Of a stretch of DNA of 64,000 nt, positions 1 to 8,735 are shown one piece after another. Made by a program: the position numbers and the translations under genes. A model generated the notes under the pieces. That model was not told the origin of the DNA. It did no database searches and saw nothing but the letters and a program-made list of their open reading frames with translations. The stretch lies in assembly GCF_003207955.1 (NCBI RefSeq), contig NZ_NOXG01000005.1, positions 1-64,000 of the forward strand, given 5' to 3'. Each line of letters starts with the position of its first letter. The first letter of the stretch is position 1. The DNA comes from Novacetimonas pomaceti (GTDB taxonomy: Bacteria > Pseudomonadota > Alphaproteobacteria > Acetobacterales > Acetobacteraceae).

Positions 1-1
1 G

Positions 2-72
2 CATCGGGTTTTCTTATAGCTTACGAAAATTTCTTTTGTGCAAAACAGACTTTTTCATAATCTAACCCGATG
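2..72. repeat. Spaced 9-bp inverted repeat
   Basis: CATCGGGTT at 2-10 and AACCCGATG at 64-72 are perfect complements, separated by 53 AT-rich bases. It lies directly upstream of the carrier gene and could be an operator pair, or an end structure of a gene outside the window. A chance match is quite possible. Confidence 0.25.
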
Positions 73-101
73 TACAACCCTTCTGTGAGATTTCCGCGTC
101 C

Positions 102-1082
102 ATGTTTCGCAAGATCGACACGTTCCTGCTCTGTCTGATTGTCACGATCATCATTGCTACCGTTTTTCCCTGTACGGGCAATGGGGTAAAATTTTTTCAG
201 GACCTGGCGGTCTTTGTCATCGGCCTGATGTTCTTCTTTCAGGGCGCGCGCCTGTCGCGCCGCGCGATCATTGAGGGCATGATCAACTGGCGCATCCATC
301 TGGCGATACTGACCTGCACCTTCGTGGTCTTCCCCGTGATCGGGACAGGATTGCATGCCCTCTTTCCCCGGGTCCTGAGCACCGATACATGGACCGGCCT
401 GCTGTTCCTGTGCTGCCTTCCGTCCACGGTCCAGTCCTCGATCGCCTTCACCTCGATCGGACAGGGGAATGTCGCGGCCGCCATCTGTTCGGCCACCATG
501 TCCAACATTCTGGGCATCTTCATCACCCCCATCCTGACCGGGCTGGTCGTCCATCACTCCGCGGCGACACAGGGGGGCGTCACTTCCATCATGCTGCAGC
601 TGCTGCTGCCGTTCATGCTGGGGCAGATGGCCCAGCCATGGATCGGGCCATGGGTCCACCGCTACAGGCAGCTCGTATCGCTGAGTGACCGGGGCTCGAT
701 CCTGATCGTCGTCTATACCGCCTTCAGCGAGGCAGTGACCCAGGGGCTGTGGCATCGCGTGCCGCCCCTGCAGATCGGCTATATCCTGCTGGCGGACAGC
801 CTCCTGCTTTTCCTCGTGCTCGTGCTGACGACCTTTGGCAGCCGGCTTCTCGGCTTTTCCCGCCGTGACGAGGTCGCCATCGTGTTCTGCGGGTCGAAAA
901 AGACCCTGGCATCCGGGGTGCCGATGGCAAATGTCCTGTTCGCCGGGCCGATGGTGGGGATCATCGTGCTGCCGCTGATGATCTATCACCAGCTCCAGCT
1001 TTTCGTATGCGCAACCCTTGCCCGCCGTTACGCGCGCCATGCCCAGGACGCCAAGGCCCGCGACATCGCGCACCAGACATGA
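102..1082 (+). CDS. Bile acid:sodium symporter-like membrane carrier (SBF-like/YfeH type)
   Basis: A 326-residue, very hydrophobic protein with about nine predicted membrane segments and a short basic cytoplasmic tail. The late motif GSKKTLASGVPMAN (about residue 263 onward) is typical of the SBF-like branch of the bile acid/sodium symporter superfamily. Such carriers sit in the inner membrane and move organic anions; the natural substrate of the bacterial branch is mostly unknown and cannot be read from sequence. The ATG follows an AT-rich stretch with a CATAAT hexamer that could serve as a -10 box. It appears to be a single-gene unit, with the next gene about 135 bases away. Family call is confident, substrate is not. 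Confidence 0.88.
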   Translation: MFRKIDTFLLCLIVTIIIATVFPCTGNGVKFFQDLAVFVIGLMFFFQGARLSRRAIIEGMINWRIHLAILTCTFVVFPVIGTGLHALFPRVLSTDTWTGLLFLCCLPSTVQSSIAFTSIGQGNVAAAICSATMSNILGIFITPILTGLVVHHSAATQGGVTSIMLQLLLPFMLGQMAQPWIGPWVHRYRQLVSLSDRGSILIVVYTAFSEAVTQGLWHRVPPLQIGYILLADSLLLFLVLVLTTFGSRLLGFSRRDEVAIVFCGSKKTLASGVPMANVLFAGPMVGIIVLPLMIYHQLQLFVCATLARRYARHAQDAKARDIAHQT

Positions 1083-1219
1083 CCCCACAAAGGCATGACG
1101 CCCTGACGCCGCGTTTTGCCTCTCGCCGTTGGAACGCAGGGGGGTTATGACACATGCGGTTTCATGCCGTATGACTTATCCGACATACCATTACATAAAT
1201 CAGGGTGGACGAACGCATC

Positions 1220-2662
1220 ATGACTGGACTGGATCCCGACAACTGGGACGCGCTGCGTCATCTGGGGCACCGGATGCTGGACGACATGATCGACCACCTG
1301 AGCCATCTGCGCGAAGAGCCGGTCTGGCGGCCCATGCCACCCGAACTGCGGCAGGAACTGCGCACCGGACTGCCGGTCGCCCCCAGCGCGCCGGAGGAAC
1401 TGTATGAACGTTTCCAGAAACTGGTGGTCCCTTATGCCACCGGCAACGTTCATCCGGGATTCATGGGGTGGGTCCATGGCGGGGGCACCGCCATCGGGAT
1501 GCTGGCGGAACTGCTGTCTGGCGGACTGAACGCAAACTGTGGCGGCCGCGACCACGCCCCCATCGAGGTCGAGCGCGAGGTCATTCGCTGGGCCGCGCAG
1601 ATCTTCGGCTTTCCCACCGACTGTTCCGGCCTGCTGGTCACGGGATCGTCCATGGCCAACATGATTGCCGTCATCACCGCCAGCCGCGCGGTGCCCGATG
1701 GCCTGTCCATGCGCCATGCCGGGGTGGGGACCCGGCGCCTGACGGGATACGCCGCCTCCAGCGCGCATGGCTGCATCTCCCGCGCGTTTGACCTGACGGG
1801 GCTGGGGTCCGATTCCCTTCGGATCATTCCGGTGGATCACAACAACCGCATGATCCTGCCGGAACTGGAAAAGGCCATCGCGCGTGACCGGGCGGCCGGA
1901 TACGAACCCTTCATGATCATTGGCACCGCCGGCACCGTCGATACGGGGGCGATCGATGATCTGGACCATCTGGCCGATATCGCCGCGCGGGAAAAGATAT
2001 GGTTTCACGTCGACGGGGCCTTTGGCGCGCTGGCGGCCCTGTCGCCGGAACTGCGCCCGATGGTCCGGGGCATGGAACGGGCCGACAGCATCGCGTTCGA
2101 TTTTCACAAATGGGCACAGGTCCAGTACGACGCGGGCTGCATCCTGGTGCGCGATCCCGGCCTGCAGGCGGCGGCGTTTGCCCAGTCGCGCAGCTATCTC
2201 GCGCGGGAGGATCGTGGCCTTGCGACCAATGGTCCGTGGTTCTGCGACCTGGGACCCGACCTGTCACGTGGTTTCCGTGCGTTGAAAGTATGGATGACGC
2301 TTGGCACCTATGGCACGGAACAGATGGGCGAAATGGTCGCGCGGTGCTGCGCCATCGCGCGCCACCTTGCCCGACGGGTGGAAGAAAACCCGCGCACCGA
2401 ACTGCTGGCGCCGGTCACGCTGAATATCGTGTGTTTCCGGGTCCTTGCCCCCGTGGACGATCTTGACCACTTCAACAGCGAGATCGTCAAGGACCTGCAT
2501 GAAAGCGGCGTCGCCGCGCCTTCGACCACCGTCATATCCGGCAGGAAGGCCGTTCGGGCCGCGATCGTCAACCACCGCACCGTGGAGGCGGACGTCGATC
2601 GCATGCTGGCGAAGCTTCTGGACCTTGCGGATGAACGCCTTGCGCGGGAAAAACAGGCGTAG
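1220..2662 (+). CDS. Group II pyridoxal-phosphate-dependent decarboxylase (aromatic-L-amino-acid type)
   Basis: A 480-residue PLP enzyme of the fold-type I group II decarboxylases (aromatic amino acid, histidine and glutamate decarboxylases). Visible signatures are HVDGAFG (263-269; the Asp contacts the PLP ring nitrogen) and DFHKW, with the Schiff-base lysine at 297. The N-terminal ALRHLGHRMLDDMIDHL helix resembles aromatic-L-amino-acid decarboxylases. Expected chemistry is removal of CO2 from an amino acid to give an amine in the cytoplasm; the substrate is not determinable here. An in-frame GTG at 1205 is possible, but the AGGGTGG at 1202-1208 better fits this ATG. It stands alone, convergent with cobT. 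Confidence 0.88.
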   Translation: MTGLDPDNWDALRHLGHRMLDDMIDHLSHLREEPVWRPMPPELRQELRTGLPVAPSAPEELYERFQKLVVPYATGNVHPGFMGWVHGGGTAIGMLAELLSGGLNANCGGRDHAPIEVEREVIRWAAQIFGFPTDCSGLLVTGSSMANMIAVITASRAVPDGLSMRHAGVGTRRLTGYAASSAHGCISRAFDLTGLGSDSLRIIPVDHNNRMILPELEKAIARDRAAGYEPFMIIGTAGTVDTGAIDDLDHLADIAAREKIWFHVDGAFGALAALSPELRPMVRGMERADSIAFDFHKWAQVQYDAGCILVRDPGLQAAAFAQSRSYLAREDRGLATNGPWFCDLGPDLSRGFRALKVWMTLGTYGTEQMGEMVARCCAIARHLARRVEENPRTELLAPVTLNIVCFRVLAPVDDLDHFNSEIVKDLHESGVAAPSTTVISGRKAVRAAIVNHRTVEADVDRMLAKLLDLADERLAREKQA

Positions 2663-2685
2663 GGCCAGAGGGAAGGGGCCGGCCC

Positions 2686-4587
2686 CTAGCCGCGCCCCTT
2701 CGATTTTTCTTCCGTGAACAGTTCGGAGAGTTTCTGCATCATCGTGCCGCCCAGCTCCTCGGGGTCGGTAATGGTGACGGCGCGACGGTAATAGCGCGTC
2801 ACGTCATGACCGATCCCGATGGCCAGCAGTTCGATGGGGCTGCGCGTTTCAATCTGGGAGATGACTTCCCGCAGGTGGGTCTCCAGATAGGATCCGGGAT
2901 TGACCGACAGGGTGCTGTCATCGACCGGGGCGCCATCGGAAATCACCATCAGGATCTTACGGCTTTCCGACCGCGCGCGCAGGCGCCGCTGTGCCCATAA
3001 CAGGGCCTCGCCATCGATATTTTCCTTCAGCAGCCCTTCGCGCAGCATAAGGCCCAGATTCCGGCGCGCACGCCGCCAGGGCATATCGGCGGCCTTATAG
3101 ACAATATGCCGCAGGTCATTCAGGCGCCCCGGATTGGCGGGCTTGCCCGCGGTGACCCACTGCTCGCGGCTGCGCCCGCCCTTCCATGCGCGGGTGGTAA
3201 AGCCAAGGACCTCCACCTTCACCGCGCAGCGTTCCAGCGTCCGCGCCAGGATATCGCCGCACATCGCCGCGACGGAAATGGGACGCCCCCGCATCGACCC
3301 GGAATTGTCGATCAGCAGCGTGACCACCGTGTCGCGGAAATCGGTGTCGCGTTCATGTTTGTAGGACAGCGACAGCATGGGATTGACCACGACCCGCGAC
3401 AGGCGGCCCGCGTCAAGGATGCCTTCCTCAAGGTCGAATTCCCACGCCCGCGTCTGCTGGGCCATCAGGCGGCGCTGCAGCCGGTTGGCAAGCTTTGACA
3501 CCACACCCTGCATGCTGACCAGCTGCTGGTCCAGCGTCTGGCGCAGGCGGAACAGTTCCTCCGCATCACACAGATCTTCCGCCCCGACTTCCTCGTCATA
3601 GGCGGTGGTATAGGCATGATACGCCGGCTGCCCGTCGTCCGGTGCCTCGTCGCCATCCTGCGCGGGGCCGCCTGCCTCTTCCGATCCCGAGGCAGCGCCA
3701 CCCTGATCGCCGTTATCCTGATCGTCCTCTCCCGTGCCGGTGCCCTGCGACATCTGCATCTGAAGGCCCGGATCCTCTTCCTCCACCAGGCTGTCCTGCT
3801 CCTGCGGATCAGGTTCCTCCGGCGTGTCGGAAGGATCATTTTCATCCGACTGCGCCGAGGCGGAGCCTTCGTCGTCCTCGGCCTGCGGATCGGTTTCCTG
3901 CTCGATCAGATCGCATGCGACCAGCAGCTGGCGGGCGGCGCGGGCAAAATCCACCTGGCTGTCCTGTCGGGCGACCATTGCGGCCAGCGCGTCACGCACC
4001 GGGGCCGGAAGCGCGTCCTCCCACCTGCGCATGATGTCTTTCACAGGGGCGGGGACAGGCTGGCCCGTCATGTGCGCCCGCGCCAGCAGCCCGAAGGCAA
4101 GCGGCGTGGGAATCTGGCGTCCCGCATGCGCGTCATCCAGCCCCATGTCGCGGCATTCCTGCGCCAGACGGGCCTGCAGGTTGGCGGCCATTCCCGCCAT
4201 GTGCCGCGCGCCGACACTTTCGACGCGCGCCTGTTCCAGCGCATCGTAAATGTCGCGGGCTTCGCCAGCTTCGGGCTGGATGGTGGCATGCACGGCTTCG
4301 TCATGGTGGCGCACACGCAGCGCCGCCGCGTCGGCCACGCCACGCAGACGCGCCATATCCTCATCCGACATACCGGGGGCGGGCTGCGGCAGGCGCACCT
4401 GCGTCCCCACGACGGAGACACCGGGCGGAACAGGCCCGTTGAGGAACATTACCTCGGTCGCGGCATTCCCGCCCACGGCGCGAACGGCCCCGACGGTCGC
4501 GCGCTTGAAACGTTCGGCCCGCGCGGCCCGTTCCGCCGAACGCTCGGCAGAGCGGGAAGGGGAGGTCTTTTCACGCATGCCGTCCAT
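2686..4587 (-). CDS. cobT: Cobaltochelatase subunit CobT
   Basis: Large subunit of the ATP-dependent CobN-CobS-CobT chelatase, which inserts Co2+ into hydrogenobyrinate a,c-diamide in aerobic cobalamin synthesis. It is about 633 residues, the family's usual size. An N-terminal helical region is followed by a long acidic linker (about 230-330, rich in D/E/Q/S) and a C-terminal von Willebrand A-like domain whose MIDAS motif DNSGS lies near residue 427. It follows cobS by about 30 bases on the same strand, surely co-transcribed. A GTG at 4590 directly before this ATG is an equally possible start. CobN is not in the window. Confidence 0.95.
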   Translation of the reverse strand: MDGMREKTSPSRSAERSAERAARAERFKRATVGAVRAVGGNAATEVMFLNGPVPPGVSVVGTQVRLPQPAPGMSDEDMARLRGVADAAALRVRHHDEAVHATIQPEAGEARDIYDALEQARVESVGARHMAGMAANLQARLAQECRDMGLDDAHAGRQIPTPLAFGLLARAHMTGQPVPAPVKDIMRRWEDALPAPVRDALAAMVARQDSQVDFARAARQLLVACDLIEQETDPQAEDDEGSASAQSDENDPSDTPEEPDPQEQDSLVEEEDPGLQMQMSQGTGTGEDDQDNGDQGGAASGSEEAGGPAQDGDEAPDDGQPAYHAYTTAYDEEVGAEDLCDAEELFRLRQTLDQQLVSMQGVVSKLANRLQRRLMAQQTRAWEFDLEEGILDAGRLSRVVVNPMLSLSYKHERDTDFRDTVVTLLIDNSGSMRGRPISVAAMCGDILARTLERCAVKVEVLGFTTRAWKGGRSREQWVTAGKPANPGRLNDLRHIVYKAADMPWRRARRNLGLMLREGLLKENIDGEALLWAQRRLRARSESRKILMVISDGAPVDDSTLSVNPGSYLETHLREVISQIETRSPIELLAIGIGHDVTRYYRRAVTITDPEELGGTMMQKLSELFTEEKSKGRG

Positions 4588-4620
4588 CACATCCCTGCTG
4601 CATGATCGTACCGCGCCGCC

Positions 4621-5667
4621 TTATCGCGTCCGCGCCGGCATGGGATCGGCATTGAAGCAGCGCTGGTAATATTCCGCCACCGTCGGGCGTTCCGCCTCGT
4701 CACACTTGTTGAGGAAGGTCAGGCGGAAGGCAAAGGCCAGATCATTGAAAATACGATAATTCTCGGCCCAGCTGATGACCGTGCGCGGCGACATGACGGT
4801 GGAGATGTCGCCCGCGATGAACCCGGAACGCGTCAGATCGGCAAGGGCCACCATCGTCTCGACCCGCTTGCGTCCTGCCGCGTCCTTTTTCGGGTCGATC
4901 CCCATCTTGGCCATGACGATGGCGCTTTCCTGCGCGTGGGGCAGGTAGTTGAGGGTCGTGACGATGTTCCAGCGATCCATCTGTCCCTGGTTGATCTGCT
5001 GCGTGCCGTGATACAGCCCGGTGGTATCGCCAAGTCCCACGGTATTGGCCGTCGCGAACAGGCGAAAGAACGGGTTGGGACGGATCACCCGGTTCTGGTC
5101 CAGCAGGGTCAGATGGCCTTCGACCTCCAGCACGCGCTGGATGACGAACATGACATCCGGCCGTCCCGCGTCATATTCGTCAAAGACCAGCGCGCAGGGA
5201 TTCTGCAGCCCCCACGGTAGCAGCCCTTCGCGGAATTCCGTGATCTGCTTGCCGTCCTTCAGGACGATCGCATCCTTGCCGATCAGGTCGATGCGCGAAA
5301 TATGACTGTCGAGGTTGATGCGCACGCTGGGCCAGTTCAGGCGGGCCGCGACCTGTTCGATATGCGACGACTTGCCCGTGCCGTGATATCCCTGGACCAT
5401 GACGCGACGGTTGAACGCAAAGCCGGCAAGGATGGCAAGCGTGGTGTCGTGATCGAACTGATAGGTCGGATCGATTTCCGGCACATGATCCGTGCGGACC
5501 GAAAATGCGGGGATTTCCATGTCGCTGTCGATCCCGAAAACCTCACGCGCCGATACCTTTCGATCTGGCGCGGAAATGGCGGAAATCGACGGAAGCGGTT
5601 CTCCCTCCGCATTGACATTCACGGTCGTCAGCTCTGCGAGTTCATTCATCGATATCGTATCCGTCAT
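4621..5667 (-). CDS. cobS: Cobaltochelatase subunit CobS
   Basis: AAA+ ATPase partner of CobT, forming the ring motor of aerobic cobaltochelatase. The 348-residue protein has Walker A GYHGTGKS (93-100), a Walker B-like ALVFDEYDAG (159-168) and a sensor region FATANTVGLGD. The N-terminal REVFGIDSDMEIPAFS stretch is characteristic of CobS. It lies between a J-domain gene and cobT on the same strand, an arrangement common in alphaproteobacteria. The gap to the J-domain stop is about 100 bases, so a separate promoter is possible. Confidence 0.96.
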   Translation of the reverse strand: MTDTISMNELAELTTVNVNAEGEPLPSISAISAPDRKVSAREVFGIDSDMEIPAFSVRTDHVPEIDPTYQFDHDTTLAILAGFAFNRRVMVQGYHGTGKSSHIEQVAARLNWPSVRINLDSHISRIDLIGKDAIVLKDGKQITEFREGLLPWGLQNPCALVFDEYDAGRPDVMFVIQRVLEVEGHLTLLDQNRVIRPNPFFRLFATANTVGLGDTTGLYHGTQQINQGQMDRWNIVTTLNYLPHAQESAIVMAKMGIDPKKDAAGRKRVETMVALADLTRSGFIAGDISTVMSPRTVISWAENYRIFNDLAFAFRLTFLNKCDEAERPTVAEYYQRCFNADPMPARTR

Positions 5668-5766
5668 ATTCTGGTGCCTCCGCCATCATACGCCGCGCGC
5701 CCGGCACAACTGGAAAGCCTGCGCGGGAGTATAGGAAGGGCACACGTAATCAGCCACCGCCTAAAT

Positions 5767-6378
5767 CTAGGCCGAACGGGCGAAATCATCCCTCGGCATC
5801 GCGACGAGATGGGCGCGTATGGCCGTATAGGCAACATTGATCCCCTTCAGCCGTTCCTCCGCCGCGCGGTCGCCGCCGTTGGCATCTGGATGATGCTGCC
5901 GGGCAAGCGCCTTGTAGCGCGTCTTGAGCTCTTCCATGGAAATGGGCCACCCGAGGTCAAGAACGCTGAGCGGATATTTCAGCTCATCCGGCGCGGCATG
6001 GCGCACGTCACGTTCGCGTGCGCGTTTCGCGCGGGCGCGCGCACTGTTCTTGAGGAGTTCGAGCGGATCAAGCAGTTCCTCCTCGTCAAAGGCGCGGGCG
6101 CCATTGGCCTGCCCCAGCCGCCATGAAGGCCGGTTCCACGACACGTCTGCCCGGATATGCGCCTCGATCTGTCCGGGTGACATCCCCTTGTAATAATCCC
6201 AGCGCGCGTTGTACTCGCGCACATGCTCCAGGCAGAACCAGAAATACTGGTTCAGCGCATCGCGCGAGCGCGGGGCGCGATAGCCCGCGGCCTCGGTGCA
6301 GCCGGCCATGTCACAGCAGCGCGCCGGCGCATCCGGGTCGGGGTCAAAGGCCCTGGGGCGTGTATTCCTTCTCTTCAT
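5767..6378 (-). CDS. J-domain (DnaJ-like) co-chaperone near cobS
   Basis: A 203-204 residue protein whose C-terminus is a J domain with the HPD tripeptide (about 164-166, in ARQHHPDANGG) that stimulates DnaK-type ATPases. The N-terminal half contains paired cysteines (CCDMAGC) and the family stretch FWFCLEHVREYNARWDYYKGMS. It lacks the G/F and zinc-finger regions of true DnaJ, so it is a specialised partner. Two adjacent ATG codons (6381 and 6378) can serve as start; a longer upstream reading frame overlaps bolA and is unlikely. It is divergent from bolA and upstream of cobS-cobT, a conserved alphaproteobacterial neighbourhood. A role in chelatase folding is inference only. Confidence 0.9.
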   Translation of the reverse strand: MKRRNTRPRAFDPDPDAPARCCDMAGCTEAAGYRAPRSRDALNQYFWFCLEHVREYNARWDYYKGMSPGQIEAHIRADVSWNRPSWRLGQANGARAFDEEELLDPLELLKNSARARAKRARERDVRHAAPDELKYPLSVLDLGWPISMEELKTRYKALARQHHPDANGGDRAAEERLKGINVAYTAIRAHLVAMPRDDFARSA

Positions 6379-6461
6379 CATTCCCGTTATGTGCGTCCGT
6401 TCATGCTTCGTGCAAGAGCGAAGATGTGCGATGTGTTGCCATGGACCAAAGGGAGAAGCCA

Positions 6462-6776
6462 ATGACAGACCGGATCGCGGGACGCGCCGCCCGAATCGAG
6501 ACATGCCTTCGTGACCATCTCTCCCCCGTGGAACTGCGGGTCCACGACGACAGCGCGCGCCACGCCCATCATGTCGGGATACGCGACAACGGCGTGCAGG
6601 CGGGAGAAAGTCACTATAATGTACTCGTGATCAGCGATGCGTTTTCCGACATGAACCGGGTGCAGCGCTCCCGCCTTGTGCATGAACTGCTGGCCGCGGA
6701 ATTCGCGGGTGGCATGCATGCCCTGTCACTGACGTTGCGCACCCCGGCGGAACATGCGCGGATGGCGATACAATGA
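6462..6776 (+). CDS. bolA: BolA family protein
   Basis: A 104-residue protein of the BolA family, small class-II KH-fold proteins that partner monothiol glutaredoxins in Fe-S cluster trafficking and can act as transcription regulators. The signature V-x-D-x-S-x-x-H (VHDDSARH) and the C-terminal HALSLTLRTPAE are visible. The start is chosen because GGGAGAAG ends four bases before this ATG; an in-frame ATG 21 bases earlier lacks such a site. Its last codons overlap the next ORF as ATGA, so the two are translationally coupled. Confidence 0.92.
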   Translation: MTDRIAGRAARIETCLRDHLSPVELRVHDDSARHAHHVGIRDNGVQAGESHYNVLVISDAFSDMNRVQRSRLVHELLAAEFAGGMHALSLTLRTPAEHARMAIQ

Positions 6777-7396
6777 AGCCGGCATTCCCGTTCCATGTCC
6801 GCCGCCTGATGGCCGGCGGCCTCCTGATGATGCTCGCGGCGTGCCAGGCCGTGCCGGACAAGGCAACGCTGAGCCAGAAGGACGAAATCACGCGCGTCGA
6901 ACACTATCTCAACGACACGCACGGCCTGGGGGCGCATTTTGTCCAGACATGGCCCGATGGCGGGAAGGGGGATGGCAGGCTGTACTACGATCCCGGCAGG
7001 CTGCGCCTCGATTACGCGACGCCGGCGGCGATGAAGCTGACGGCGGCGAACGGCCATCTTGTCTTTATCGACCCAAGGCGCGATTCCGTGACGCGCATGT
7101 CGCTGGGCCACCAGCCGCTGGGCCTGCTGCTGCAGCAGCCGGTGCATCTGGATGGACAGATCGTCGTCACTTCCGTCCAGCATGGGGCCAACAGCCTCCA
7201 GCTTTCCATGGCGCGCTCCGACAGTCCGTCGCAGGGGCTGCTGACCCTCGGTTTTTCCGACATCGCAGGCACGCTGAGCCTGATCGCGATCGAGATGACC
7301 GATGTCGAACGCCAGCATATCCGCCTCGACCTCGATGACGTGCATGCCGGACCGGCGTGGCCCGACGACCTGTTTTCCCTCAGCACCACGAAATAG
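6773..7396 (+). CDS. LolA-fold outer-membrane lipoprotein carrier, itself a predicted lipoprotein
   Basis: A 207-residue protein resembling LolA/LolB (FVQTWPDGGKGDGRLYYDPGRLRLDYATPAA is typical of the LolA sheet). LolA normally ferries lipoproteins across the periplasm as a soluble protein. Here the N-terminus is a short basic hydrophobic signal ending in LAAC (residues 21-24), a classic lipobox, with Gln at +2, which predicts outer-membrane anchoring. It might therefore act like LolB or combine both roles; that is inference. It is coupled to bolA by an ATGA overlap and convergent with lipB. Confidence 0.82.
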   Translation: MKPAFPFHVRRLMAGGLLMMLAACQAVPDKATLSQKDEITRVEHYLNDTHGLGAHFVQTWPDGGKGDGRLYYDPGRLRLDYATPAAMKLTAANGHLVFIDPRRDSVTRMSLGHQPLGLLLQQPVHLDGQIVVTSVQHGANSLQLSMARSDSPSQGLLTLGFSDIAGTLSLIAIEMTDVERQHIRLDLDDVHAGPAWPDDLFSLSTTK

Positions 7397-7412
7397 GTCG
7401 GGCGGGGGACAG

Positions 7413-7442
7413 GGCGGGGGATATCGCAAAGGTGCCCCCGCC
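7413..7442. terminator. GC-rich hairpin between convergent genes
   Basis: GGCGGGGG (7413-7420) and CCCCCGCC (7435-7442) form a perfect 8-bp stem with a 14-base loop between the LolA-fold gene and lipB. There is no T tract, so intrinsic termination is unproven; a Rho-assisted or protective 3-prime end structure is possible. Confidence 0.4.
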
Positions 7443-7449
7443 GTGGGGA

Positions 7450-8136
7450 TCACGCCTCGAGATATTCCCGCTCCACCGGCACGCTCCCGAAGCATTCGCT
7501 CCAGCTTTCACGCAGGGCTCGGTCCACATCCGCCATGGATACTTCGTGACCCAGTTTGCGAAGGCTGGTCACGCCGTGTTCGCGGATGCCGCACGGCACG
7601 ATTCCCCCGAAATCCGACAGGTCAGGGTCGACATTGATCGCGACTCCGTGCCAGCTGACCCAGCGTGAGACCCGCACCCCGATCGCCGCGATTTTCTCCT
7701 CCGCCCCGGTCACCGGATCCACCACCCAGACGCCCACGCGTCCCTCCCGGCGTTCGCCTGTCACGTCAAAACGGCGCAACGTTGCGATCAGCCATTCCTC
7801 CAGCGCGTGGACATAGGCGCGCACGTCGCGGGCGGGCACCGGACCGTGCGGGCGGGTCAGGTCCAGCATGACGTAACACACGCGCTGGCCCGGACCGTGA
7901 TAGGTCCACTGCCCCCCGCGACCGGCGGGCCATGTCGGGTATCCCGACGGGTTGAACAGATCTTCCGGCCTTGCGGAGGTCCCGGCCGTATAGGTGGGGG
8001 GATGTTCAAGCAGCCAGACATGTTCCGCCTGCTCCCCCGCGCGGATGGCGCGCGCGTCATGTTCCATCCGCGCCAGCGCATCCGGATAGGGGACCTTCCG
8101 GCGCGAGATTTCCCATAAAATATTGTTTTCAGTCAT
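7450..8136 (-). CDS. lipB: Octanoyl-[acyl-carrier-protein]-protein N-octanoyltransferase LipB
   Basis: Transfers octanoyl from acyl carrier protein to the lipoyl-domain lysine of PDH, 2-oxoglutarate dehydrogenase and GcvH; LipA then adds sulphur. At 228 residues it has the family block GRGGQWTYHGPGQ, the lysine motif EEKIAAIGVR and the nucleophilic cysteine in GIVPCGI (Cys182). The start chosen is the second in-frame ATG, which has GGGAG 11 bases upstream; the first ATG (8154) adds six residues. It is monocistronic and divergent from tRNA-Leu. Its substrates PdhB/PdhC and partner LipA are encoded near 49-54 kb. Confidence 0.95.
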   Translation of the reverse strand: MTENNILWEISRRKVPYPDALARMEHDARAIRAGEQAEHVWLLEHPPTYTAGTSARPEDLFNPSGYPTWPAGRGGQWTYHGPGQRVCYVMLDLTRPHGPVPARDVRAYVHALEEWLIATLRRFDVTGERREGRVGVWVVDPVTGAEEKIAAIGVRVSRWVSWHGVAINVDPDLSDFGGIVPCGIREHGVTSLRKLGHEVSMADVDRALRESWSECFGSVPVEREYLEA

Positions 8137-8211
8137 TGCCCGTTCGTCTCCCATCGGTTATACGGCCTTCATCGCTTCGGTATCGCTTAGCCGATAACCG
8201 AGGAAATGTAT

Positions 8212-8297
8212 GCGGCCATGGCGGAATGGTAGACGCGCAAGCTTGAGGTGCTTGTGGGGGAAACCCCGTGGAAGTTCGAGTCTTCTTGGCCGCACCA
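8212..8297 (+). tRNA. tRNA-Leu (anticodon GAG)
   Basis: An 86-base tRNA with acceptor stem GCGGCCA/TGGCCGC, an encoded CCA end, anticodon stem CAAGC/GCTTG and loop TTGAGGT giving anticodon GAG at 8245-8247. The long variable arm (TGGGGGAAACCCCG) marks a class II tRNA, and the T arm contains GTTCGAG. It decodes CTC/CTT leucine codons. Confidence 0.96.
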
Positions 8298-8735
8298 TTA
8301 TTTCCCGACAATAAAATCATGAAACAGACATGGACAGGCGGACATCGCGTTCCATGCCTGTCGTCGCGCGTCCGTCATGATTCGTGCCTTCTGCGTCCGG
8401 CGCGTTCGCCGCCATAAAATTGGCACAATCTCGGGTTCATCATGGCCTTAAGCCTTAACGATGCCGCGCGACTGCCCACCATGTCATGCCGCACGACAGG
8501 GATGACACATCAGGCGCGGGAAACCGTCCCGGACGCGTTACAAATCGTGTCCTGGAAGGGTGTGATTGCATTCTAGACCAAACTGGTTGATTTAGGTCAT
8601 GTTGTTGCAGGAATCCGCGTTTTAAAGATGCGGATGGCGCGACATCCCTGAGGCCCGTTATTGCCGATTTGTTCTGGAATTCAGGAGGGCAGGGAATGGG
8701 AAGTCCGAGGTTATTTATAAATTAAGGTGAATTTT
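8298..8735 (+). promoter_or_regulatory. Long upstream region of galU
   Basis: About 440 bases between tRNA-Leu and galU with no gene longer than the leader mini-ORF at its end. A small palindrome, ACCA-AAC-TGGT, lies near 8579. I find no convincing -35/-10 pair, known riboswitch or T-tract terminator. The length suggests the galU promoter and control sites lie here. Confidence 0.4.
8696..8725 (+). CDS. Leader mini-ORF (9 codons) before galU
   Basis: ATG at 8696 is preceded by a strong ribosome site AGGAGGG (8683-8689, 6-base spacing) and encodes MGSPRLFIN then TAA. The stop codon overlaps the AAGG that serves as ribosome site for galU eight bases downstream. The layout fits translational coupling or a leader peptide. 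No codon bias for a specific amino acid is evident. Whether it is translated is unknown. Confidence 0.35.
   Translation: MGSPRLFIN

Noticed and set aside
2672..2686. GGGGCCGGCCCC palindrome between the decarboxylase and cobT genes as a terminator
   Set aside because: The stem would have almost no loop and there is no T tract; more likely a chance GC palindrome.
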